This document shows, in pieces, positions 35,949 through 49,280 of a stretch of DNA of 64,000 nt. Below the pieces are notes generated by a model. The model was not told the DNA's origin. It ran no database searches and saw nothing but the letters and a program-made list of their open reading frames with translations. The stretch is from Burkholderia humptydooensis (lineage in GTDB: Bacteria > Pseudomonadota > Gammaproteobacteria > Burkholderiales > Burkholderiaceae). The position numbers and the translations under genes are program-made. Position 1 is the first letter of the stretch. The number at the start of each line of letters is the position of its first letter. The stretch lies in the NCBI RefSeq assembly GCF_001513745.1, contig NZ_CP013381.1:186001-250000 (forward strand). The letters are read 5' to 3'.

Positions 35949-38900
35949 GCACCTCTCGTATCGGCGCATCGCCCCCGCCTCCCGTCGACGACAAGGCTCG
36001 GAACGGTCGCTCTTCCACGTATTCCGACGCCGAGTCGATCGCCGGGCAATTGATGTCACGTGCCGAAGCGGCCCCCGATTTTCCTGCGTTCGCTTCCGTC
36101 GGCTCATCGGAAGATGTTTGTTTGACCAATGCGGGTCTATGCGAACGCGCATCCGCAATTGCGTTTCGCCTGGCGCGTGTCGCGTCGGTCAGCGATCGCG
36201 TGATGCTGGCTTTTCGGAATCCTCTTGATTTCATTCCCGCCTTCTTCGGCTGTTGCCTGGCCGGCACGATTCCTGTTCCCGTGGCGCCTCGGCATGGCCG
36301 CGACACGATGCTCGCGATCGCGCAGGATTGCGGCGCGGCAATTGCGTTGACCGCCGAGGAGCGTGAGGCGCTGCCGGGTATTCAGTGGATGCGCACGGAC
36401 GACGGCGAACGTCGCGCGCCGTTCCTGAGCGTGGTCACCGACGACCATCCCGCCCTGTTGCAATACACGTCCGGCTCGACGCGAACGCCGCAAGGCGTCG
36501 CGGTGACGCACTCGGGGTTGCGCGCGACGATCAGGGACCTCGACAGCGCCGCGCTGCATGACGCCGACAGCATCATGGTGAGCTGGTTGCCGTATTTCCA
36601 CGACATGGGGCTCGTCTACGGCATTCTCACGCCGTTGTACTGCGGCTTCACCGCGTATCTGATGCCGCCGGAAAAATTCATCGCACAGCCGATGTCATGG
36701 CTGCGGGCGATCGCGACCGTGCACGGCACGCACACGGCGGCGCCCAATTTCGCGTACGCGTTATGCGCGGATCGCGCCGCCGATCTCGCGCCCGAAACTG
36801 ATCTTTCCTCGTTGCGCTTCGCGCTCAATGGAGCCGAACCGATTCGGTGCGAGACGGTACGCCGCTTCGAGGCGGCGTTCGCGCCGTTCGGCTTGCGGCC
36901 ATCCGCGGTGATCCCCGGTTACGGGCTGGCCGAAGCGACCCTGAAGGTGGCGTCGGGACGCAGTGGCGAGGGGACGCGCAGCGCGCGTTTCGAGCGTGAT
37001 GCGCTGGCGCTCGGCCGCGTCGTCCCGCATCGGGACGGTGTCGAACTCGCATCGTGCGGCACCAGCCTGATCGACACGCGCGTGAAGATCGTCGATCCGC
37101 AAACGTGCCGGCCGTGCGCGCCGGATGTCATCGGAGAAATCTGGGTGACCGGGCGAACCGTCGCCCGGAGCTACTGGTGTCGTCCTCAAGAAACGCAGCG
37201 GGTCTTTCGCGCGCGACTCGACGATGGCGAAGGTCCGTGGCTGCGGACCGGCGATCTCGGCTTCGTGCACGACGGCTCGCTGTTCGTCGCAGGCAGGCTG
37301 AAGGATCTGATCATCGTCGGCGGCCGGAATTTTTATTGCCATGATATTGAGGACTCCATATCTGGATGCCACCCCGCCATCCGGATGGGGCGGGTATTCG
37401 CCGCGGCGATCGAAAGCGCGGACGGCGAAGGGATACTGGTCGGCGCCGAGGTGCGCAGCGGCTGCGACGAGACGGCGGCCCGCGCGATCATTCCGGTGAT
37501 TCGCTCGGTGTTGATGAACGAACACGGCGTCGCGCCGGCGCGCATCGTGTTGCTGCGGCGGGGGAACATCCTTCGTACGTCGAGCGGGAAGACCCGCCGG
37601 GCGGCGACGCGCGACGCGCTTCTGCGCGGTGACTTGCAGATCGTTGCCGATGACGGCGGCGGCATGACCGGCGACGCTATCCTGGCCGAGATCGCGCGAT
37701 TTGTGCCGGGGGCTGCGGCGCAGCCGGCCAGCCGGCTTATCGACCTCGGACTCGATTCGCTGTCGGCCGCTCGGCTGGCCGCGTCGGTGCGCGCGCGCCA
37801 TGGCGTGGACTTGACGTTCGCGACGCTGTTCGCCGCGTCGGCCGATAGTTTGAAGCGCGAGATCATCGACAGGCGCAGCGCGCCGACGGCGGCCCCCGCG
37901 GCGCCGAGGCACTATGAGGCTGACCAGCCGTTCGAGTTGTCCGAGATGCAGCAGGCGTATTGGATCGGCCAGCAAAGCGGCGTGCCGCTCGGTAGTGTCC
38001 AACCGCATATTCGAGTCGATTTCGAAGTCGACCATGCCCGCGTGCCCGATCTGGGCCGGCGGCTGGCGCAGCTTGTCGAACGCCACCCCGCGCTGCGGAT
38101 GGCGGTGCGCGGCGATGGGCGTGCGATCTTCGAGGCACACGCCTACGATCCGGTCCTGCCTCAGCAGGACTTGCGCGATCTGGACGAGTCGACATTGGCC
38201 GAGCGCTTGTGCGCCGTGCGCGCGGAGCTGGCCGACGGCAACGGACGCCCCGTCGCCGCATGCTTCAGCCGCATCACGGATACGATGGCCATCCTGCATG
38301 TGCGCCTGGGGCTGCTCGCCGGCGACCTGCGCAGCTTTTTGCTGCTGGTGCGCGAACTGGTCCACGGCGCGTCTCGCGAGCCGTCTCCCGGCATCGTGCC
38401 GCTCGCGCCGCCGCCGTTGCCCGATGAACGCCGCGAAGCATGGCTGCGCCGCGTCGACTCGATTGCGCCCGCGCCGGAGTTGCCGGCGGCGATGGCGCTC
38501 GCCGACGTCGTCGACCCACGTTTCGTCAATCTTCGCCGGGAATTGCCGGAGCCGCTGTCCGCGGCGCTGACGGCGCGCGCGCAGGCGCTGGGCGTCACGC
38601 TCGCTTCGTTGTGCACCGCCGCGTTCGCCGACGTCGTGCGATTGTGGTCGGCGGCGCCCGAGTTCACGCTCAACGTGACCTGCAATACGCGTGCGGCGCA
38701 AGCCGGGGAAGCGATCGGCGACTACACCAGCAATACCTTGCTTTCCCTGCGCGAGCGTCACGCTTCGTTCGCCGAGTTTGCCCGGGCGGTGCAGCGGCAA
38801 GTCTGGGCCGACCTGGACGAGCCATGGTGCTCCGGCGTGTCGATCCTGCGCGAGCTCGGTCGCCGCAACGGCGCGCCGGTGCTGATGCCGGTAGTCCTGA

Positions 38901-41029
38901 CGAGCCTGCTGTCGGGCGACCCGGCGGACGACCTGGCGATCCTCGACGGCGTCGGCCGCGTGGTCGACATGGCCAATCCGACGCCGCAGGTGTCGCTACA
39001 CGCGATTCTCGGCCGGCGCGGCGAGCAGGTGGCCGTGATGTGGGAGTTCGTCGCGCAGCTGTTCCCGGACGGCATGGTCGATGCGATGTTCGCCGCCTTC
39101 CTTGGCGCGCTGGAAACGCTCGCGACGGAGCCGGCGGCCGCCGGGCGGCCCACGATCGCGCGACTCGCGCCGGAGCAGGCGGCGCGGCGCGCGGCCGCCA
39201 ATGCCACCGCGGTCGAGCGCGCGCCGCGTCGGCTGGAGACGCCGATCGTGCGACACGCGCGCGTCGCGCCGGACGCGGTCGCGGTGAGGCAGGGCGAGAC
39301 GGCGCTGACTTATGGCGCGCTGCTGCATGACGCGGAAGATATCGCCAGCGCGTTGCGGCAACGCGGCGTCGCGCGCGGCGACGTGGTGGCGGCGCTCGTC
39401 GCGCCGGGCCCGCGCGCGGTCGCGGCGCTGCTCGGCATCGTGATGGCGGGCGCGGTGTACCTGCCGATCGAGCCGTCCTGGCCGAGCGCGCGCATCGACG
39501 AACTGCTCGGCGAGGCCGGCGCCCGTCACGCGGTCGTGACGGCGGGCGGCCTGGAGCTGCCGGTGCCGACGCTGCGCCTCGACTTGCCGCTGCCGCGCGG
39601 CGTGCCCGCGCTGCTGGCGGACACCGAGGCCGGCGATGCGGCCTACGTGATTTTCACATCCGGCTCGACGGGGCGGCCCAAGGGCGTGCTGATCGCGCAC
39701 GACGCCGCCGCGAACACGATCGACGACATCAACGCGCGTTTTGCGGTCGGCCCGGCCGATCGCACGCTGTGCGTGTCGTCGCTGGCCTTCGACCTGTCGG
39801 TCTACGACATCTTCGGCGCGCTGGCCGCCGGCGGCACGGTGGTGTTCCCTGAGCGTGCGCGCGACCCCGATGCGATCGCTCACGCGCTGCGTGACGCGCA
39901 GGTCACGATCTGGAACTCCGTGCCGGCTGTGCTCGAACTGCTGCTCGACGTGGCCGCGCCGCGCTCGCCGGATCTGCGCGTCGCGCTCTTGAGCGGCGAC
40001 TGGATCCCGCCGGGGCTGGCCGCGCGGCTGCGCGACGCGTTTCCGGCGCTTCAGCCGATCAGCCTGGGCGGGGCGACGGAGGTGTCGATCTGGTCGGTCG
40101 TACACCCGATCGCGCCCGCCGACGCGGTGCTTGCGTCGATTCCGTACGGCCGGCCGCTGTCGAACCAGCAGTGCTTCGTGCGCACGCCGGACGGCCGCGA
40201 ACGTCCGGACGGCGTGGTGGGCGAACTGCTGCTCGGCGGGCGCGGGCTCGCGCTCGCCTATCTCGGCAACTACGCGGAAACCGCGCGCCGCTTCTTCGTC
40301 GACGCAGACGGGCAGCGGCTCTACCGCACCGGCGACCTCGCGCGCTGGCTGCCCGACGGCGAACTCGAACTGCTCGGACGCATGGACGGGCAGGTCAAGG
40401 TACAGGGCTATCGGATCGAGCTGGGCGAGATCGAAGCGGCCGCGATGCGCGCGGGCTGCCTCGCGCGCGCGGTGGCGTCGGTGGCGCGCCGTAACGGCGC
40501 AACGGTGATCCAGTTGCACGTGGTCGCGCGTCCCGGACAGGACGGCGACCTCGTCGCGGCCGTGCGCACCGAGCTGGTGCTGCGCCTGCCTGCCTACATG
40601 CAGCCGCATCACGTGATGGTGCTCGATGCACTGCCGCTGACGGCGAACGGCAAGGTCGACCGCGCGCGCCTCGCCGCGCTCGCGGCGCCGGTTCCGGTGA
40701 CGTCGGCCGCCCCGGTCGCGGCGCGGCGCGACGCGTCGCTCGAGGCGAAGATGCGCGCCGCATTCGCCGAGGTGGTCGGCGTCGACATCGACCCGCAGCA
40801 GGGCTTCTTCGATGCGGGCGCCACCTCGATGCACATCGTGCGGCTGCGCGCGCTGCTCGCGTCGCGCGGCGTCGCGGTGCCGCCGCTCGTCGATTTCTTT
40901 TCGCTGGCCACTGTCCGGGCACTCGCTGCGCGCGCCGGGTCGGGCGACGCGGACCTTTCCCCCATGACCGACGTTAATGGCGTGCGGGCCTATCGACAGC
41001 GCGTGCGCGCACGCAAGGAGGCTTTGTGA
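35945..41029 (+). CDS. depA: NRPS DepA-like: FAAL-ACP-Cy(degenerate)-A(Cys)-PCP
   Basis: A 1694-residue synthetase, first gene of the cluster. Domains: fatty-acyl-AMP ligase about 35-560 (YTSGST at 174; VSWLPYFHDMGLVYG, PMSWLRAIATVHGTHTAAPNFAY); ACP with Ser605 in GLDSLSA; cyclisation-type condensation domain about 660-1075 (LSEMQQAYWIG, GDYTSNTLLSL, PVVLTSLL); adenylation domain about 1099-1572; PCP with Ser1628 in GATSMHI. The pocket residues read DLYNLSLIWK, the known cysteine code, so it loads Cys as FK228 DepA does. The Cy DxxxxD motif has Gly789 in place of the first Asp, and the cyclodehydration Asp is His1019 (TPQVSLH), while Thr986 is kept; thiazoline formation is doubtful. Its stop overlaps the PKS start. 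The dep symbol is by architecture, not sequence comparison. Confidence 0.88.
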   Translation: MSTSRIGASPPPPVDDKARNGRSSTYSDAESIAGQLMSRAEAAPDFPAFASVGSSEDVCLTNAGLCERASAIAFRLARVASVSDRVMLAFRNPLDFIPAFFGCCLAGTIPVPVAPRHGRDTMLAIAQDCGAAIALTAEEREALPGIQWMRTDDGERRAPFLSVVTDDHPALLQYTSGSTRTPQGVAVTHSGLRATIRDLDSAALHDADSIMVSWLPYFHDMGLVYGILTPLYCGFTAYLMPPEKFIAQPMSWLRAIATVHGTHTAAPNFAYALCADRAADLAPETDLSSLRFALNGAEPIRCETVRRFEAAFAPFGLRPSAVIPGYGLAEATLKVASGRSGEGTRSARFERDALALGRVVPHRDGVELASCGTSLIDTRVKIVDPQTCRPCAPDVIGEIWVTGRTVARSYWCRPQETQRVFRARLDDGEGPWLRTGDLGFVHDGSLFVAGRLKDLIIVGGRNFYCHDIEDSISGCHPAIRMGRVFAAAIESADGEGILVGAEVRSGCDETAARAIIPVIRSVLMNEHGVAPARIVLLRRGNILRTSSGKTRRAATRDALLRGDLQIVADDGGGMTGDAILAEIARFVPGAAAQPASRLIDLGLDSLSAARLAASVRARHGVDLTFATLFAASADSLKREIIDRRSAPTAAPAAPRHYEADQPFELSEMQQAYWIGQQSGVPLGSVQPHIRVDFEVDHARVPDLGRRLAQLVERHPALRMAVRGDGRAIFEAHAYDPVLPQQDLRDLDESTLAERLCAVRAELADGNGRPVAACFSRITDTMAILHVRLGLLAGDLRSFLLLVRELVHGASREPSPGIVPLAPPPLPDERREAWLRRVDSIAPAPELPAAMALADVVDPRFVNLRRELPEPLSAALTARAQALGVTLASLCTAAFADVVRLWSAAPEFTLNVTCNTRAAQAGEAIGDYTSNTLLSLRERHASFAEFARAVQRQVWADLDEPWCSGVSILRELGRRNGAPVLMPVVLTSLLSGDPADDLAILDGVGRVVDMANPTPQVSLHAILGRRGEQVAVMWEFVAQLFPDGMVDAMFAAFLGALETLATEPAAAGRPTIARLAPEQAARRAAANATAVERAPRRLETPIVRHARVAPDAVAVRQGETALTYGALLHDAEDIASALRQRGVARGDVVAALVAPGPRAVAALLGIVMAGAVYLPIEPSWPSARIDELLGEAGARHAVVTAGGLELPVPTLRLDLPLPRGVPALLADTEAGDAAYVIFTSGSTGRPKGVLIAHDAAANTIDDINARFAVGPADRTLCVSSLAFDLSVYDIFGALAAGGTVVFPERARDPDAIAHALRDAQVTIWNSVPAVLELLLDVAAPRSPDLRVALLSGDWIPPGLAARLRDAFPALQPISLGGATEVSIWSVVHPIAPADAVLASIPYGRPLSNQQCFVRTPDGRERPDGVVGELLLGGRGLALAYLGNYAETARRFFVDADGQRLYRTGDLARWLPDGELELLGRMDGQVKVQGYRIELGEIEAAAMRAGCLARAVASVARRNGATVIQLHVVARPGQDGDLVAAVRTELVLRLPAYMQPHHVMVLDALPLTANGKVDRARLAALAAPVPVTSAAPVAARRDASLEAKMRAAFAEVVGVDIDPQQGFFDAGATSMHIVRLRALLASRGVAVPPLVDFFSLATVRALAARAGSGDADLSPMTDVNGVRAYRQRVRARKEAL

Positions 41030-44000
41030 TGACTTACGACATACCCGTCGACGCCGTGGCGATCATCGGTGCAAGCTGCCGCCTGCCCGGCGCGGCCACC
41101 CTCGAACAGTTCTGGTCGATGATCGCCGAGGGCCGAGTCGCGATCGAGCGCTTCGGCGCCGACGCGGCGCGCCGCGAAGGCGTGCCGGAGACGGTGCTGG
41201 CGCAGCCCGGCTTCGTCGGCGCGGGCGGCCCGCTCGACGGCGTCGACCAGTTCGACGCCGCGTACTTCGGCATCCAGCCCGCGCAGGCGGCGGCCATGGA
41301 TCCGCAGCAGCGGATCTTCCTCGAATGCGTGCACGAGGCGCTCGAACGGGCCGGGCACGGCGCGGTGTGCGACGCGCGGGTCGGCATCTGGGCCGGCTCG
41401 GCCACCGTCGACTATCTCGTCGATCACGTGCACGACCGGCTCGACCGCGCGTCGCCGAACCGCTATCTGCAGCAATGGGTCGGCGTCGACAAGGACTATC
41501 TCGCGACCCAGGTCGCGTATCGGCTCGATTTCGGCGGCCCGGCCATCACGCTGCAGACGGCCTGCTCGACCTCGCTCGTCGCGGTGGTCCAGGCGCTGCA
41601 GGGGCTGCTGAGCTTCCAGTGCGACTTCGCGGTCGCGGGCGGCGTGAGCGTCGCGCTGCCGCAGCGGCAGGGGCATGTGTACGAGGAGGGCAGCATCCTG
41701 TCCGCGGACGGCGCGTGCCGACCGTTTACGACTGACAGCAGCGGCACCGTGTTCGGCAACGGCGCGGGCGTGGTGGTGCTGCGCCGCCTGGAGGATGCGC
41801 TCGCCGACGGCGATCCGATCATGGCGGTGATCCGTGGCGGCGCAATCAACAACGACGGCGCGGCGAAGGTCGGCTTCACCGCGCCCGGCGGGCGCGGGCA
41901 GAACGACGTGATCCGTCAGGCGCTGGCTCTCAGCGAGGTCGACGGGACGTCGATCGGCTATGTCGAGACGCACGGCACGGGCACGGCGATCGGCGACGAG
42001 GTCGAGCTGGCGGCGCTGCGCGCGGCGCTGGGCGAGCGCGCCGAGGCCGACGCGCGCTGCGCGCTCGGCACGCTGAAGGCGAACGTCGGGCACCTGAACG
42101 CGGCGGCGGGCGCGTGCGGGCTGATCAAGGCCGCGCTCGCGGTGGAGCATGGGCAGATTCCGGCCGCGGTCGGCGCGGCGCACGCGATCGACGCGCTGCG
42201 CGGCGACTCGGTGTTCTACCTGCCGGCGGCGACGTCGTCGTGGGACGCGCCGGTGCGGCGCGCGGGCGTGAGTTCGTTCGGCATCGGCGGCACCAATGCG
42301 CACGTGATCGTCGAGGCCGCACCACCGCGCGCGCCCCGCGCGTCGCATACCGCGCCGCTCCTGCTGCTGTCGGCGCGCGGCGCGGCGTTGCCCGCGCTGT
42401 GCGCGGACTATGCGGCGTTTCTCGACAGCCATCCCGAGCTGCGAATCGAGGACGTATGCCTGACGGCGGCGCTCGGGCGTCGCCATTGGGAACAGCGCGC
42501 AGCGTTTCGCGCCGCGTCCCGCGCGGAACTGATCGACGCGCTGCGCGCGTTCGCCGCCGGCGAACCCGCTGCGGGCGTGATCGCGGCAGAGGTGCCGGCG
42601 CGCGTGCCGGAAGTGAGCTTCGCGTTCGGCGGCGCGCATGACCTCGATGGGGTGCTTGCGCGCGTGCAGGTCTGGCAAGCGAGCGGCGTGAGCCCGGCCA
42701 GCGTGTGCGCGACGGGCGACGGCGTGTTCGCGGCGGCCTTCGCGGCGGGCGCGCTGAGCGTCGACGATGCGCGGCAGCGCCGTGCGGACCGCGCCGTCGC
42801 GCCGTCGCTGCTGTGGATCGGCGCGGCCTCGGGCCTGCCGCTCAACAGCGCCGAGGCCGTGCGCGCCGAACTGGCGAACGCCGCGGCGGCGAGCGCTGCC
42901 GACGCCACGGCGGCGCTGGAAGCAGCCGGCGCGGAATACGTGCTCGACTTTGGCGACACGGCGCTGGGCGCGCAGGCGGGCGGCATGGTGTCGCTCGATC
43001 CGGCGTCGCCGGATGCGCTCGCGCGGCTGTGGACCGCCGGGATGACGCTCGATCTCGCGCAGCATTACCGCGGCGGCAACCGGGTGCTGCTGCCGACCTA
43101 TCCGTTCCAGCGCCAGCGGCACTGGATCGACCGCGCGCCGCGCTTCGCGACGGGCGGCGCGACGCCGTTCCTAGGGCGGCGCACCGACGCGCCCGCGCTG
43201 AACGCGACCTTCTTCGACGCCGAGTGGAGCGTGGCCACGCTGCCGTTCCTGCAGGATCACGTGATCTACGACAAGGTCGTCGTGTCCGGCGCGGCGCTCG
43301 CGGTGATGATCGCCGACGGCGCGCGGGCACTCACGGGATCGGACGCGTGCGTGCTGAGCGACCTGCGTTTCCCTGCCGCGCTGGTGATTCCGCCGGGCGC
43401 GGCGCGGCTAGTCCAGCTGCAGTTGGTGCGGGATGGCGACGGCTTCGAGGCCACGGTGCTGACGCCCGAAACCGTTGACATCCACGCGACGGCACGGGTC
43501 GACGCCGGCGAGGCACCGGGCGTCGCGCCGTCGGAAGCGGTGCAGGGGGAAGCGATTTCCGCCGATCTGCTCGATATGTGGCTGCGCGCGCGCAGCGTCG
43601 TCATGGGGCCGACCTTCCGGCGGCTCTCGGAGATGGTCGTCGGCAACGGCGAGGCGTCCTGCGCGATGCGCGCCGACGCCGAGGATGAGGGCTGGCACGT
43701 GCACCCCGGGATTCTCGACTCGGTGCTGCAGCTAGTGGCGGCCGCCGCGCGGCCCGAGGGCAGCAAGGCATTCGTGCCGACCCGTATCGCGCGGCTCACG
43801 CTGCACGGGCGCACGGGCGCCAGGATGCGCTGCCACGCGTCGGCCGGACGCGGGCAGGCGAGCGTATTCGACGGCAGCCGGATGCTGATCGAACTGATCG
43901 GCCTCGAATCGCGCGAGGTCACGCGCAACGAACTGCTGCGCATCGAGCCGCTGCGCGACGGCTATGCGGTCGAATGGCGCGACGTGGCGGACGGCGCGCG

Positions 44001-45716
44001 CGCCGCCTTGCCGGAGCCGATCGTGATCGTGCGCGATGCGGGACAGGTCGCCGCGGGGCTGGCCTCGCTGCTGCGCGACGAGCGCAAGGACGCGCAGGTC
44101 GTCACGCGGGTGGACGAGATTCCGTTCGACCGGGCCGGTCTGATCGTCGATTGCCGCGGGGTGGACGCGCGCGCGGACGCGCCGGATGCGGCGCGCTACG
44201 AAGGGGCGCTCGCGCTGTTCGCCGCCGCGGCACGACGCGACCAGCCATGCCGGATCGCCGTCGTGCTCGCGCCGGACGCACCCGCTTCGGCGCCGCTGCA
44301 GGCGCTGTCGCGCGCGGTGGCGATGGAAACCCCGCATCTGCAGACGCTCGCGCTGCATGCGGGCGACGCGCATGCGATCCGTCGCGGCCTCGACTATATC
44401 GACAGGGAGACGGAAGTCGCGGTGCGCGGCGATGCGGTCAGCGCGCCGCGCTTCGAAGAACGCGCGCTGCCGCGCCGTGCCGATCTCGCGCTCGCGGGGG
44501 ACGCGACCTGGCTGATCACGGGCGGCCTCGGCGAACTCGGCCTGCGCGTCGCGGGCTGGCTCGTGGCGCTCGGCGCGCGCACGCTGGTGCTGACCGGCCG
44601 CCGGCCGGCCGATGCCGCCGCCGAGGCGGTACTGGTCGCGCTGCGCCGCGACGGCGTCGACGTGCGAGTGCGGCAGGCCGACGTCGCGGTGGAGACGGAC
44701 GTCGATGCGCTGCTCGCCGAGATCGATGCGACGCTGCCGCCGCTGCGCGGGATCTGCCATCTGGCGGGCGTGGTCGAGGATCGTCTCGTCGTCGACGTCA
44801 CGCCGGAATCGCTGGCCGCGACGCTCGCGGGCAAGGCCCACGGCGCATGGCTCCTGCACGAGCGCACCCGGCGTCATCCGCTTGAGCACTTCGTGCTGTT
44901 CTCGTCGGCCGCCGCCGCGTTCGGCGCGCCGGGGCAGTCGACCTATGCGATGGCGAACGCCTACCTCGATGCGCTCGCCGCGCACCGCCGCGCGCAAGGC
45001 TTGCCCGCGCTGTCGATCGCCTGGGGGCCGTGGCAGGACGTCGGCATGCTGGCCCGCACGAGCGCGACCGCGAAGCGGCGGCTCGCGCAGCTGGGCATCG
45101 GCCAGATCGAAACCGAATGCGGCTGCGCGACCTTCGAGATCGCGCTGGCGACCGCGCTGCCGCCGCACATCGTGCTGCTGCCGGTCGACTGGCCGAAGCT
45201 GATCGAGCAATGGCCGCCGCATGTGCCGGCGAGCCGCTTCGCCGAGATTGCCGCCGCGCAGGCCGGCGCGGCGATCACGTCGTCGGTCGCCGAACTGCTC
45301 GCGCTGCCAGCCGACGAACGGCGCGCCCGCCTGTTCCAGCTGCTCGCGGAAGACGCGGCGGCCGTGACCGGCACGCCGCTCGCGTCGCTCGATCCGGAGC
45401 GCTCGCTGTTCGACTACGACCTCGACTCGCTGCTGATCACCGATCTGCGCGTGCGGCTCGAAAAACGCTTCGGCCGCACGATCTCGACCACGGTGATTTT
45501 CTCGAACCCGACCATCGCCGCGCTCGCGGACCATCTCGCGCGCACGATCTTCGGGGCGGCGGACAGTGCGCCCGCGACGCCCGCCGTGCCGCTTGCGGCC
45601 GCGCGGGCGGACGCCGCCAACGTCGACATGTCGACGGATACGGCGCAGCTGTCGCAAGAGGAGATCGTCGAAATGCTCTCCGCCAAACTGGACGAACTTC
45701 GGGGAGCGGGCGCGCA

Positions 45717-45720
<4 letters not shown>
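41029..45720 (+). CDS. depB: PKS DepB-like: KS-(AT remnant)-DH-KR-ACP
   Basis: A 1563-residue type I PKS module. KS residues 1-430 have Cys179 in TACSTSL, His in ETHGTGT and His in KANVGHL. About 445-720 is an eroded acyltransferase in which the GHSxGE nucleophile motif reads ATGDGV (Ser replaced by Gly563), so malonate must be loaded in trans. The DH domain, about 725-960, keeps His744 and Asp897-x3-Gln901 but lacks the usual Gly and Pro of HxxxGxxxxP (Asp748, Ser753). KR about 1160-1370 has TGGLGELG and Tyr1306. The ACP Ser1467 is in DLDSLL. One extension with keto reduction and dehydration fits the 4E double bond of the FK228 heptenoate. The ATG at 41029 follows AGGAGG and overlaps the depA-like stop (TGATG). 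Confidence 0.88.

Positions 45721-49276
<3,556 letters not shown>

Positions 49277-49280
<4 letters not shown>

Noticed and set aside
37930..39175. Reading the first condensation domain as an ordinary LCL domain
   Set aside because: It lacks HHxxxDG and has the Cy-type blocks QQAYWIG, GDYTSN, PVVLTS and TPQV; it is a Cy domain, though degenerate.
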